8,962 bases of DNA, from NCBI GenBank assembly GCA_964404035.1, contig CAYOIT010000174.1:1-8962 (forward strand), given 5' to 3'. Below are positions 1 through 6,846 of the stretch, piece after piece. The notes under the pieces are model-generated. The model made no database searches, was not told the origin of the DNA, and worked only from the letters and a program-made list of their open reading frames with translations. This DNA comes from CAMBRF01 sp964404035. Lineage in GTDB: Bacteria > Verrucomicrobiota > Kiritimatiellia > CAIKKV01 > CAITUY01. The position numbers and the translations under genes are program-made. The first letter of the stretch is position 1, and each line of letters opens with the position of its first letter.

Positions 1-51
1 TCTGTTCTCTGCAGCCTTCGCTTCGTCCCATGCAAACCGTATCGCATCCAT
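1..51 (-). CDS. brnT: BrnT-family toxin, 5' end only (runs off the window)
   Basis: The first 17 codons read MDAIRFAWDEAKAAENR and then leave the window. The pattern F-x-W-D-x-x-K-A-x-x-N-R is the characteristic N-terminus of BrnT, the ribonuclease toxin of the type II BrnT/BrnA toxin-antitoxin system, in which BrnA is usually encoded immediately downstream. The start lies 60 bases after the attC-like site at 110-172, as expected for the first gene of the next cassette, and toxin-antitoxin pairs are common cargo in chromosomal integron arrays. No strong Shine-Dalgarno is visible before this ATG. The identification rests on 17 residues only; the KHGV motif that should follow lies outside the window, as would a brnA gene. 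Confidence 0.6.
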   Translation of the reverse strand, partial: MDAIRFAWDEAKAAENR

Positions 52-109
52 AATGTTACTGTATTTCTTATGGCGTTATACCGCAAGGATATTTTTTCCT
101 CTTTATCCC
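52..109 (-). other. Cassette leader between attC-like site and brnT
   Basis: This 58-base stretch lies between the R'-like end of the attC-like site and the brnT start codon. It holds an AT-rich run around 87-100 but I see no convincing sigma-70 promoter pair or hairpin. It could carry the toxin cassette's own promoter, which toxin-antitoxin cassettes often have, but nothing here proves it. Confidence 0.3.
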
Positions 110-172
110 ACAGAACGTTCCGGCGCACCGGCGGCGCGGTTAGCGACGTACGGTGCCGCCGGTTGTTCTGCC
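110..172 (-). other. attC-like cassette recombination site 1
   Basis: Read on the minus strand, R''-like GGCAGAAC (172-165) is matched by R'-like GTTCTG (116-111). Between them are GC-rich arms (CCGGCGG at the left, CCGCCGG at the right) with unpaired bases, and a central loop around TACGTCGCTAAC. The palindrome of about 60 bp is a canonical attC length, its ends have the required AAC/GTT polarity, and it starts 5 bases after the sigma-factor stop codon and precedes brnT. The loop region is nearly identical to that of the site at 7881-7940, which is typical of attC sites in one array. No T-run follows the hairpin, so it does not look like an intrinsic terminator. Confidence 0.7.
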
Positions 173-177
173 ATCAG

Positions 178-2835
178 TCATGGTTCTTTCGGAGTCCTCA
201 GCGCGACGGCGAGTTCGGCCACCCTATCATTGCCTCTCTTCTCCGTTCCCAGTGCCGCCATCGCCTTCTCGATTTCGGCAATGGTAGATTCCTCGGCCAC
301 GCGTATCTGGCGGATCACCTCGACCGCTTTCGCCCGGAAATCGCTGGACGATAAGGCCGTCTCGACCGTCTTCACCCGCTCTTCGTACTCCTCCAGCGGC
401 CCGACCGAGAGGAACAGTTTCCACAGCGCGTCAAACTGCACTGCGGACTCTTCGGAGAACCGTGCTGCGGATTGCAGGTGCACTTTCTGAGCGTCGCTGA
501 AGCCACCGAAGTCCGTCGCGCATCGCGAGAGAAAGACCGTCGCGGTTTGCCGGTACTTCGGCCAAGCCAGACCCTCCATCGCGAACCACCAGTCCGGGTC
601 GCGCCGCTGAATCCTCTTGTCCGGACGCAGGGTAGCGGCGAGCAGGTCCAACGCCTTGAGCCCTCCTTTGCGGTCGGGACGCAACGTGTCGAAGGCATCG
701 CCGCGTCCGATGGCTATGGCGCGCCGCAGGATCGCCACGGCGACCTCCTGCTCGGTTGGCGTGCGCACGCGGTCCTTGAAGGCGAAGAAGCAGACCGCGG
801 CGCCGCCCATGCCCTGGCCCGGCGCGAAGCCGCTGCCGATCCAGGTTCTCTCGTCAGGCCGACGGCGCGCCCGATAGCCGCACTCCTTGATGCCCGCCTT
901 GCATTCGGCGTCCGAGTCCTCCCACGGCGGGTAGGGCTTCCAGGTCACGTGAGGGAGGAAGTAGGCAAGGCCCTTAACCTCGTCATAGCCTACCACCACC
1001 GATGGACCGGCCTTCAGATCGGGGCTCGGCGCCCCACCGAAGACCACGACAGGATTCCCGGATGCCAACAGGCCTTTCACCTCTGCCCATGCCTTCTCCA
1101 CGGACTCCTTGGGCAATACAGCCTTGCCGGCGTTAATATCGTCTCCTTTCACGCCGCCGTAGCCCCCGGCGTGCCAGACATAGTCGAACCCCAGCGTCTC
1201 TGCCGCGATTACACCAAGCGGTGCCTCGTGTGTGTAGGCCAGGCACGAGGCGAAGTCCTCGGAGAACCAGAACCGGAACGGCTGGCCCATGATGGCGGCA
1301 AAGATGGTGTCGTCGAGGTACTTCGCCTCGACGCCCTTGAACTTGAGGATGGCGCGCAGAGAACCTGGGGTGCCGTCGAAATGCCAGATACCCTTGACCT
1401 CTTTCTCCGCCGGCACCCCCTCGATCCACACCTTGCCGCCCTCGCGCTTCACTTCATGCCGCACTGCGGGGCACACAACCAGATTCCTGAACTTGACATG
1501 CCCGGAACCGTCACACTGGCTGTTGTCGCCCTTCTGGCAACTCTGGTCCGAAAGACATATCTGGCCCGACGGGAAGCGGTTTTCCTCGTCGACGAAACTG
1601 AGTCGCTCGTCTGGGTTCACGTATGCCTGAATGCTTCCGCCAATGGCCGAGATCCATAGTTTGGTCCATTTGTTGGTCTTGAACTCCACGGACGCCTCAT
1701 GCTGCCCCTTCGGGTTCGTGAGGATGATGCGCCCCTTCGTTCTGTCCTTGTTCGATCCGATGGCGAAGTTGTAACCGTGCTCCCAGGTCCTGTCTGCGTC
1801 GCGATCGCCACGGACACAGATGTCGCCGCCGCCAAAACCGTCGTAGAAAACTTCGCACTCCAGCACCATGTCTGCGAAGCGTTCCGCGTGCCCGACCCAC
1901 GTATTGGAGCAGAAGCCATGGAACACGCCATTGTCGAGGGCCCACATGCGGCCCGACGGCCGCCATGCTGTTAGTCTCCAGTTCTGAAGTTCGCTCGGCC
2001 GTAGCAGAAGCCTGTTCACGGACTGGTTGCTCATCGTATCCTCCTTGTTCATTACTGGATTCACCATCGCTTGCGGCAACTTGGCAGCGTGTTGAGAGAC
2101 CACCCCGCCGGCCACGACAATGGCCGCGACTGCGGCCAGGGCGACCGCCAGGTTGCCGCCCGCCGTGCCAAGGACGCCGGCCGTCGCGCTGGCCGCCGCT
2201 GCCGCGCCTCCCGCCTTTCCCACCCCCGCGAGGGCAATCTTCCCGAGCGCGGCGGTCAAAGTCGCCGGCGCCGCCGCGCTGGCGTTCTGCGTCAGCAGCG
2301 CACCCAGCGCCGCCACGGATACAGCCACTCCTGCCTTCCGCAGGCGGTCGCGCAACTGCCCGATGGCCTGCTCCAGACGGCGGGACACCGTGGACTGGTT
2401 GACGCCCAGGGCCTCGGCCACCTGCGCCTGGGTCTGGCCGCGCAGAAAATGCTGGACCACCGCGTCGCGCAGCTCCCCGGGCAGTTCCTCAATCGCCTGG
2501 TCCACCTGCGGGCAAAGATCCTCCCATGTCGGCTCTTCGTGTGGCTCGGGCATGGCCTTCTCCTCATGGCGGTTGCGGGTGGCGGCGTCGCGAACCGCAT
2601 TGCGGGCCTTGTTTGCGGCCACGCCATGGAGCCAGGGGCCGGCCTGCTGCACCGAGCCGGCCCTGCGGGCCAATTCGAGGAAGGACTCCTGGGCCGCGTC
2701 TTCGGCGTCGTGGGCGTTGCGGGTGATCCGCAGGCACGTCCCATAGACCATCCCCGCGTACCGCCTCACCAACTCGGCAAAGGCTTCGGCGTCTCGGCCT
2801 TCAGCGTACTTCCTCAAGAGCAACCCGTCATCCAT
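178..2835 (-). CDS. Membrane-tethered ECF sigma factor with DUF1080-like and BtrH/C39-like C-terminal regions
   Basis: This 885-residue protein starts with an ECF sigma factor. Region 2 is at about 4-90 (GTCLR at 32-36, then NAHDAEDAAQESF) and region 4 at about 105-166, with the helix-turn-helix VAEALGVNQSTVSRRL. An Ala-rich linker with LTAALGKIALAG (193-204) leads to one transmembrane helix at about 228-246. The rest, probably outside the cytoplasmic membrane, has a DUF1080/LamG-like jelly roll (about 268-455, ending in VKFRNLVV) with an inserted Cys-rich loop. A region at about 500-690 then resembles BtrH/C39-like folds (GNPVVVFGG, GPSVVVGYDE), followed by helices and a coiled tail. The usual His of the C39 fold seems to be Ser612, so peptidase activity is doubtful. 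The ATG at 2835 has GGGGAGG five bases upstream; a longer GTG-initiated reading would start upstream of the -10 box. No separate anti-sigma gene is adjacent, so the C-terminal part may do that job (inference). Confidence 0.85.
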   Translation of the reverse strand: MDDGLLLRKYAEGRDAEAFAELVRRYAGMVYGTCLRITRNAHDAEDAAQESFLELARRAGSVQQAGPWLHGVAANKARNAVRDAATRNRHEEKAMPEPHEEPTWEDLCPQVDQAIEELPGELRDAVVQHFLRGQTQAQVAEALGVNQSTVSRRLEQAIGQLRDRLRKAGVAVSVAALGALLTQNASAAAPATLTAALGKIALAGVGKAGGAAAAASATAGVLGTAGGNLAVALAAVAAIVVAGGVVSQHAAKLPQAMVNPVMNKEDTMSNQSVNRLLLRPSELQNWRLTAWRPSGRMWALDNGVFHGFCSNTWVGHAERFADMVLECEVFYDGFGGGDICVRGDRDADRTWEHGYNFAIGSNKDRTKGRIILTNPKGQHEASVEFKTNKWTKLWISAIGGSIQAYVNPDERLSFVDEENRFPSGQICLSDQSCQKGDNSQCDGSGHVKFRNLVVCPAVRHEVKREGGKVWIEGVPAEKEVKGIWHFDGTPGSLRAILKFKGVEAKYLDDTIFAAIMGQPFRFWFSEDFASCLAYTHEAPLGVIAAETLGFDYVWHAGGYGGVKGDDINAGKAVLPKESVEKAWAEVKGLLASGNPVVVFGGAPSPDLKAGPSVVVGYDEVKGLAYFLPHVTWKPYPPWEDSDAECKAGIKECGYRARRRPDERTWIGSGFAPGQGMGGAAVCFFAFKDRVRTPTEQEVAVAILRRAIAIGRGDAFDTLRPDRKGGLKALDLLAATLRPDKRIQRRDPDWWFAMEGLAWPKYRQTATVFLSRCATDFGGFSDAQKVHLQSAARFSEESAVQFDALWKLFLSVGPLEEYEERVKTVETALSSSDFRAKAVEVIRQIRVAEESTIAEIEKAMAALGTEKRGNDRVAELAVALRTPKEP
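2032..2048 (-). promoter_or_regulatory. Strong internal Shine-Dalgarno and ATG inside the sigma-factor fusion
   Basis: On the minus strand ACAAGGAGGATACG is followed by an in-frame ATG (2034-2032) that opens MSNQSVNRLL at residue 268, exactly where the DUF1080-like region begins after the transmembrane segment. AAGGAGG at five-base spacing is a near-perfect ribosome binding site. It could allow translation of a separate protein of about 618 residues comprising only the C-terminal modules. It may also be a relic of a time when the C-terminal part was its own gene. That product would have no signal peptide. Confidence 0.55.
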
Positions 2836-2883
2836 GGCGTCCTCCCCATGTCCCGTCACCATATAGTAACGCGCCGACGCCCG

Positions 2884-2912
2884 ATTATGCACTTTTTCGA
2901 TAAAATAGTATA
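2884..2912 (-). promoter_or_regulatory. Putative promoter of the 885-residue sigma-factor gene
   Basis: CATAAT (2889-2884) matches the sigma-70 -10 hexamer at five of six positions; the -35 at 17-bp spacing (TATACT, 2912-2907) is poor. The same box occurs before the paralogous gene in the common context GTGCATAATC followed by GGCGT and, 26-27 bases from the motif start, CTATATG. Transcription would begin around 2877, giving a leader of about 40 bases. The MITE-like element ends just upstream and may have replaced the original -35 region. Confidence 0.45.
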
Positions 2913-2923
2913 CGGCCCTCCGA

Positions 2924-3217
2924 TTCGCCTTCAGGGCAAACGCATCTAATATTCAGGCACTTTTGCCTATTCTGGCTCTCGACGCCGTTGCGAGGGGTCT
3001 GCATTCGTGGCGAAGCCGGGAAAAGCGGTGTCGCGCGGAATACCGCTTGCCACCGCAAGACGCTGCCGCCGGGACGGAGAGCTTCGGGACGCCGCGCCAG
3101 CCATTTTGGAGTGCGGTGGCAAGCGGTATTCCGCGCGACACCGCTTTGAGGAGTAAGAAAACGGAGCCAAAACTGAAAAAGTGTCTGAAAATAAGATGCG
3201 TTTGCCCTGAATTCGCC
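2924..3217. mobile_element. MITE-like non-coding element with terminal inverted repeats and direct repeat
   Basis: The element spans about 2930-3211 (282 bp). Its ends, 2930-2964 and 3177-3211, are inverted repeats of 35 bp with 32 matches; weaker similarity (GAGCCA) continues inward. It is flanked by the direct repeat TTCGCC (2924-2929 and 3212-3217), which becomes ATTCGCCTTC in both copies if the overlapping terminal bases are counted, as expected for a target-site duplication. Inside lies a long perfect palindrome. No transposase is encoded, so movement would need a transposase supplied elsewhere. Short open frames inside have Arg/Ser-rich repeat-like translations and are not genes. Confidence 0.65.
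3022..3147. repeat. Perfect 36-bp inverted repeat with 54-base loop (REP/BIME-like)
   Basis: Bases 3022-3057 (beginning AAAGCGGTGTCGCGCGG) and 3112-3147 are exact reverse complements. The intervening 3058-3111 is GC-rich. Each arm itself contains shorter self-complementary words such as GCGGTGGCAAGCGG, which favours a cruciform or an RNA hairpin. I recognise the style (GCGGTGGCAAGCGG...GACACCGCTTT) as like interspersed repeats seen in Verrucomicrobiota-type genomes, but copy number cannot be judged from this window. Confidence 0.8.
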
Positions 3218-3430
3218 TTCCCCGAGATGCGGACCTATGTTGAGCCCGAAGTCACGCGGCTGCTCGCCCGAGTGTGCGGCGACTTTTCGGGGGTACGTCG
3301 CCTCCTCATCGATAGCGGCTTCATGACCCGCGAGTCAGGTGTTTACCAGTTCACCGAACTCGGCCAAGCGGCATGGCGGGTGGAGCATCTGATCCTGGAC
3401 CGCTACTTGTTGTTGAAGACTGGCGTGTGA
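3212..3430 (+). pseudogene. 5'-truncated DUF2087-domain gene fragment
   Basis: The open frame downstream of the MITE-like element reads FAFPEMRTYVEPEVTRLL and continues with FSGVRRLLIDSGFMTRESGVY. This matches the core of DUF2087, a small predicted nucleic-acid-binding domain usually found in transcriptional regulators: Y-x-E-x-EV, then LRR-x-LVD-x-G-x-x-x-R-x-x-x-x-Y. The N-terminal helix of the domain is missing, and the frame is open through the repeat element rather than starting at a proper initiation site. The only internal ATG (3227) lacks a Shine-Dalgarno. A stop codon lies a few codons upstream of the insertion point if the element is removed, so the gene was probably already broken. 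It converges on the sigma-factor gene that ends at 3459, with 28 bases between. Confidence 0.5.
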
Positions 3431-3458
3431 GGTGCGGTCGCGGCCGCCCGATCGGAGA

Positions 3459-5708
3459 TCAGGGGGCGGGACCGGCGGCCTGCTTCAGACTGGGCCATTG
3501 CGGCCAGCGTTCGCGCATCTTCTGGTACATGGAAAGGCATTCGCAATCTGGATATGCCTGACTGATCTCAGCCAGGATTCGTTCCGCCTCCTCACGCCGA
3601 TCAAGGTTGCGCAGCAAGATAAGCGCCTTGTAGAACATATAGTGCGGAACCGTCCACTCGCCCTGCCGTGCGGCGATCTCCGCGTCATAGGCTTTCACCA
3701 CTTCCTCATAGGCGGCTTTCGGCTTAGCCACTTCGAAGATTCGCACGCGATGAACGTACAAATCTTCCTCGTTGGCGCGCAATACAGCCAAAGCGATGTT
3801 TGCCTTGTTCTCCTTCACGGGCCCGAAAGCCGCATCGCGCAGGACGAAGACATGCCTCTTCCACTCGCCCGTACCCGTGCGCGGCCGGTCGCCGGTTGAT
3901 ACCCCCTCGTACCACCACGTATTGAAGAAAGCCACCAGATCGCCTTCTTCATTATCGAGGTACTCCACCTCCAGCCGAACTTCGTTGTCGGGATTCCATT
4001 CTTCCGGCTTGTCGAGGCGGAAATTGACGCGACTGTTGCGTTTGGCTTCCGGCAATCGCTTGCTGACCGCCGTTCGGCGGCAAGAACGTCCTTTGATCGA
4101 CGTTTCCGCTACGGTCGCCCTGTTGGAGTCGACCGATTCGGTCATGCCCTGGCCTTCGTTGTTCTCGCCGAGGATGAGGGACGTTTCGCGGACAATTTCG
4201 TCCGGATAACGTGCGAGTATCCGCTGGGATTGCTGATATGGCTCGAAGAGCTTCACCGGCCGGCTAAAGGCCTTGATGTAGTCTTCGCCGGGTCGGTAGA
4301 TCTTGACGCTCCGTAGCGCCCCATCGGACACGGCCGGTCCCAGCATGACATGAACGTTCTGCGAGGGAGGATCCTTGTCCTCAACCTCGTATACCGGCAC
4401 GCCGTTGACATAGAGACGCAACATTCTGCCAATCCGTTCCGCCTTGAGTGTGTACCAGCGATTGAGCACGCGCGAGAAATCGCCTTCTTCGCCCCGAATT
4501 TGCAGATCACGCGACCAATCCCCCACGACATACTGCTGATAGATAAAACAGCGCGAGTACATATAGCGGAAGGATCCGCAGGAAGTGAAGCAAGGGATCG
4601 TAGCCCGCGCCGCAACGGCAGCCTTCAGGGATGGATAGGGAGAAATGAAACAGTCCATGCCGTTGCCCCAGCGGTCCTCGCGGAGTGTCTTCGCTTCATA
4701 TTCCACCACCACCGCATCTCCGGGCCACGTTTGTTCGGATGCAAGGAAAGCGCCGGGCCAGCCCATGCCGACTCGCTGCCCCGGCTCGTCGCGCCAATTC
4801 CCCTCAACCGGCTGCAGGTCGTTCAAGATGTTGGGGGCGTCTTTCGACACATGGTCTTCCGCCTTCTTCGTCATATTCGTCGCCTTCCCGATGATTTCCT
4901 GAACTTGCGTCTGGATCGTATTGGTGGTCGTCGTAACAACCACGGGCGCTTGGGGTTTGATTGCTTTCTTATAGGCCACGTATATTCCTGCGGCAATTAC
5001 CCCGACGACAACCACGGCTAGGATCTTCCCTGCCGCCGTGTATAGGAAAGACGTCGTTGGCGCCGTCCCCTGGCCGATTCCTGCTAGGGCGATCTTCCCG
5101 AGAGCCGCTGTCAGCGACACCGGCGCAGCCGTTGCGCCATGAACGTCCAGCATCGAGGTCAGCACGGCCACCGACGCGATGACGCCCGCCTTGCTGAGCT
5201 TGCCGCGCAGTTCGTCAACGCCCGCCTCCAACCGACGGGAGACCGTTGATTGGCTGACACCCAGCTTCTCGGCGACCGCCGCCTGGTCCCTTCCCTGGAG
5301 ATAGTGGAGGATGAGCGGGACGCGCAGGTCCTCTGGGAGTTCCTCCAACGCCTGGTCAACGGCAGGGGCGATCGCCTCCCAGGTTGGCTCCGTCGCAGTG
5401 CCCCCTTCGCTTGACATGCTCGCATCCTCCCTCTGCCGGCGTCTGGCGGAACTGCGGATCTTGTCGATCGACCTGCTTGTGGCGGCAGCGTGAAGCCAGC
5501 CGGGGAGGGACACCTTGACAGTCCCTGCCTTCATGGCCAGGTCCATGAAGCACTCCTGGGCGACGTCCTCGGCGTCGTGCGCGTTGCCGAGGATTCGCAA
5601 GCACGTGCCGTGCACGATCCCGGCATGCCGTCGGACCATCTCGGCAAACGCTCCCGCGTCTCTGCTCTCGGCGTATCGCGCCAGAAGTGCGGCGTCATCT
5701 GTCGTCAT
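3459..5708 (-). CDS. Membrane-tethered ECF sigma factor with lectin-like extracytoplasmic domains
   Basis: The product has 749 residues. Sigma region 2 is at about 5-90 (GTCLRILGNAHDAEDVAQEC) and region 4 at about 110-171 (VAEKLGVSQSTVSRRLEAG). A linker with LTAALGKIALAG (199-210) precedes one transmembrane helix at about 228-246 (ILAVVVVGVIAAGIYVAY) followed by Lys residues, so the C-terminus should face outward. Outside are a Thr-rich, possibly coiled stalk (255-295), a LamG/DUF1080-like domain (about 300-475; WYTLKAERIGRMLRLYVNG), a second beta-rich domain resembling a carbohydrate-binding jelly roll (about 555-660) and a helical, TPR-like tail (665-735). It is a paralogue of the gene at 178-2835, closest over the first 210 residues, with the membrane helix at the same position. 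The ATG at 5708 has only GAGG about 11 bases upstream. Signal transmission through the membrane to the sigma domain is inference. Confidence 0.85.
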   Translation of the reverse strand: MTTDDAALLARYAESRDAGAFAEMVRRHAGIVHGTCLRILGNAHDAEDVAQECFMDLAMKAGTVKVSLPGWLHAAATSRSIDKIRSSARRRQREDASMSSEGGTATEPTWEAIAPAVDQALEELPEDLRVPLILHYLQGRDQAAVAEKLGVSQSTVSRRLEAGVDELRGKLSKAGVIASVAVLTSMLDVHGATAAPVSLTAALGKIALAGIGQGTAPTTSFLYTAAGKILAVVVVGVIAAGIYVAYKKAIKPQAPVVVTTTTNTIQTQVQEIIGKATNMTKKAEDHVSKDAPNILNDLQPVEGNWRDEPGQRVGMGWPGAFLASEQTWPGDAVVVEYEAKTLREDRWGNGMDCFISPYPSLKAAVAARATIPCFTSCGSFRYMYSRCFIYQQYVVGDWSRDLQIRGEEGDFSRVLNRWYTLKAERIGRMLRLYVNGVPVYEVEDKDPPSQNVHVMLGPAVSDGALRSVKIYRPGEDYIKAFSRPVKLFEPYQQSQRILARYPDEIVRETSLILGENNEGQGMTESVDSNRATVAETSIKGRSCRRTAVSKRLPEAKRNSRVNFRLDKPEEWNPDNEVRLEVEYLDNEEGDLVAFFNTWWYEGVSTGDRPRTGTGEWKRHVFVLRDAAFGPVKENKANIALAVLRANEEDLYVHRVRIFEVAKPKAAYEEVVKAYDAEIAARQGEWTVPHYMFYKALILLRNLDRREEAERILAEISQAYPDCECLSMYQKMRERWPQWPSLKQAAGPAP

Positions 5709-5773
5709 GTTCCGTTTACCTCGTTTCAGTCCGGTGTGCCCCTCTGGACATATAGGTCGTCACCGAACGCCGG

Positions 5774-5802
5774 ATTATGCACCGAAAATGACATTTTGTT
5801 AA
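5774..5802 (-). promoter_or_regulatory. Putative sigma-70-type promoter of the 749-residue sigma-factor gene
   Basis: TTAACA (5802-5797), 17 bases, then CATAAT (5779-5774): five of six matches to each consensus hexamer. Transcription would begin near 5767, giving a leader of about 60 bases. The -10 context GTGCATAATCCGGCGT recurs before the paralogous sigma gene, and CTATATG follows downstream in both, so the shared block could also be a binding site or an ECF promoter rather than only a -10 box. Confidence 0.5.
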
Positions 5803-5840
5803 ACCGAGGCAACTAAGGACCTTCGAGTATCGCCCGAGAC

Positions 5841-6845
5841 TCACGTTTCGAAGTAGTTTCCTGTTTCAGCCGAACCAAGCGCCTCCCGGAAACTACCGGC
5901 TATGTTCCTGCCTGCCGGGTCAATGGCGTGCTCGCACCGGGCGCCATAGGCCATACAGTAGGTGGCTGCCGCGCAGATCCAGCGGTGCTCCTCGCGTGAG
6001 AACCGACGCCCTCGGGCGCCCTCGTACTCTTGCACGAACAATACGCTCTCCTCCGGCGTCGGCACCTTCGGCACATCAAGGTACCAATTGCAGGGGAATG
6101 TTGCAGCCGCGCCACCTACGGTCCGGTATTCGTCGTTCAGCAGAAGGCTGTCCCAATCGTAGATAATGGCAACGGCGCAGCCCTCAAAGCGGAAGTGTTT
6201 GGCCGACCAATCAGAATGCCCGACCACGGGCGGGTGAGGAACGGTGTCGAGTTGTGCGTACGAACGCCGCGCAATTCTGTCTATCCAGGCCGCCCCCTCT
6301 GCCGTTCCCCGGAAGTCAAAAAGTGCGTTGTGAGGTTCTGGCCACAAACCGTCGAGGGTTGATGGTTTCCGCCTGGGAAGGTCACCCAATTCGATGAACC
6401 TTGAAGATCTGACGATCTGTTCGGACAACGCCTCCGCCATGGCTCTTCGGACTCCGGGTTCGTGAGCATCCGCATGCCGACCCCTGGCCACAAAGTCCTC
6501 AACCGTTATGCACCCGGGTCCCAATGCGGCCGGTCGGCAGAGCACTTGCGGGCACGGAAACCCGGCAGAATGCAGGAACTCCTGCACTTCGGAAGCGGCG
6601 TAGCCGACTTCATCGCCATGCAGTTCCTCCTGCATGTACTTCCTGGCGCGAGTCACGTAGCGCCGTGCGGATTCCGGCGTTCCGTCAGCGCATTCGCTGA
6701 GCTCCGCGAAGGAGCGCGTGCCCGCGTTGAGCAGGAATTGCGCGATGTCCTCCGTCTTGTCCTCCGTCCACGGCAGAACGTCGAACCGATCTTCCCAGTC
6801 GATCTCGAACGCGGCTGGCTTTCGGGCCACCTGTCGAAAGGCCAT
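5841..6845 (-). CDS. APH/choline-kinase-fold phosphotransferase
   Basis: This 334-residue protein looks like a member of the aminoglycoside phosphotransferase/choline kinase superfamily, which transfers phosphate from ATP to small hydroxyl compounds, antibiotics among them. The N-lobe is suggested by FLHSAGFPCPQVL and VEDFVARG (about 90-121). The catalytic loop is HSDWSAKH (210-217) in place of the usual HGDLHPGN, with Asp212 as the likely base. The following IIYDWDSL (about 227-234) supplies the metal-binding Asp. The loop's Asn is replaced by His, so activity and substrate are open. The first 70 residues do not resemble a standard N-lobe and share the start MAF...F.IDW with the GNAT protein at 7940-8467. 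It starts one base after the VOC gene's stop, with GGGAGA inside that gene as ribosome binding site, so translation is probably coupled. Confidence 0.65.
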   Translation of the reverse strand: MAFRQVARKPAAFEIDWEDRFDVLPWTEDKTEDIAQFLLNAGTRSFAELSECADGTPESARRYVTRARKYMQEELHGDEVGYAASEVQEFLHSAGFPCPQVLCRPAALGPGCITVEDFVARGRHADAHEPGVRRAMAEALSEQIVRSSRFIELGDLPRRKPSTLDGLWPEPHNALFDFRGTAEGAAWIDRIARRSYAQLDTVPHPPVVGHSDWSAKHFRFEGCAVAIIYDWDSLLLNDEYRTVGGAAATFPCNWYLDVPKVPTPEESVLFVQEYEGARGRRFSREEHRWICAAATYCMAYGARCEHAIDPAGRNIAGSFREALGSAETGNYFET

Positions 6846-6846
6846 G

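Noticed and set aside
110..172. Intrinsic terminator for the large sigma gene
   Set aside because: The hairpin is strong but no T-run follows, and the asymmetric ends and shared loop fit a recombination site better.
472..1659. Long plus-strand open frame of 395 codons opposite the large sigma-factor gene
   Set aside because: It is antisense to a gene with recognisable domains, its translation shows no known motif, and GC-rich codons on the minus strand readily produce such frames.
2836..2892. Upstream GTG start adding 19 residues to the 885-residue sigma factor
   Set aside because: The codon lies just upstream of the -10 box, has no ribosome binding site, and the paralogue starts at the equivalent of the ATG at 2835.
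2071..2949. Plus-strand open frame of 292 codons over the sigma domain
   Set aside because: It mirrors the sigma region 2/4 coding sequence and the promoter; the translation is Arg/Gly/Leu-rich and motif-free.
2953..3170. Small open frames inside the palindromic element
   Set aside because: They lie wholly within inverted repeats and give Arg/Ser-rich translations typical of spurious repeat-derived proteins.
3431..3458. Bidirectional terminator between the convergent DUF2087 fragment and sigma gene
   Set aside because: The 28 bases are GC-rich with short self-complementary words (GCGGCCGC) but no clear stem followed by T-runs in either direction.
5760..5830. An attC-like site between the phosphotransferase and the sigma gene (TTTAACAAA ... 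GCGTTCGGTG)
   Set aside because: The AAC and GTT boxes are present, but the interior only gives AAAATG/CATTTT with a one-base loop and no outer arms. The same bases form a good promoter shared with the other sigma gene.
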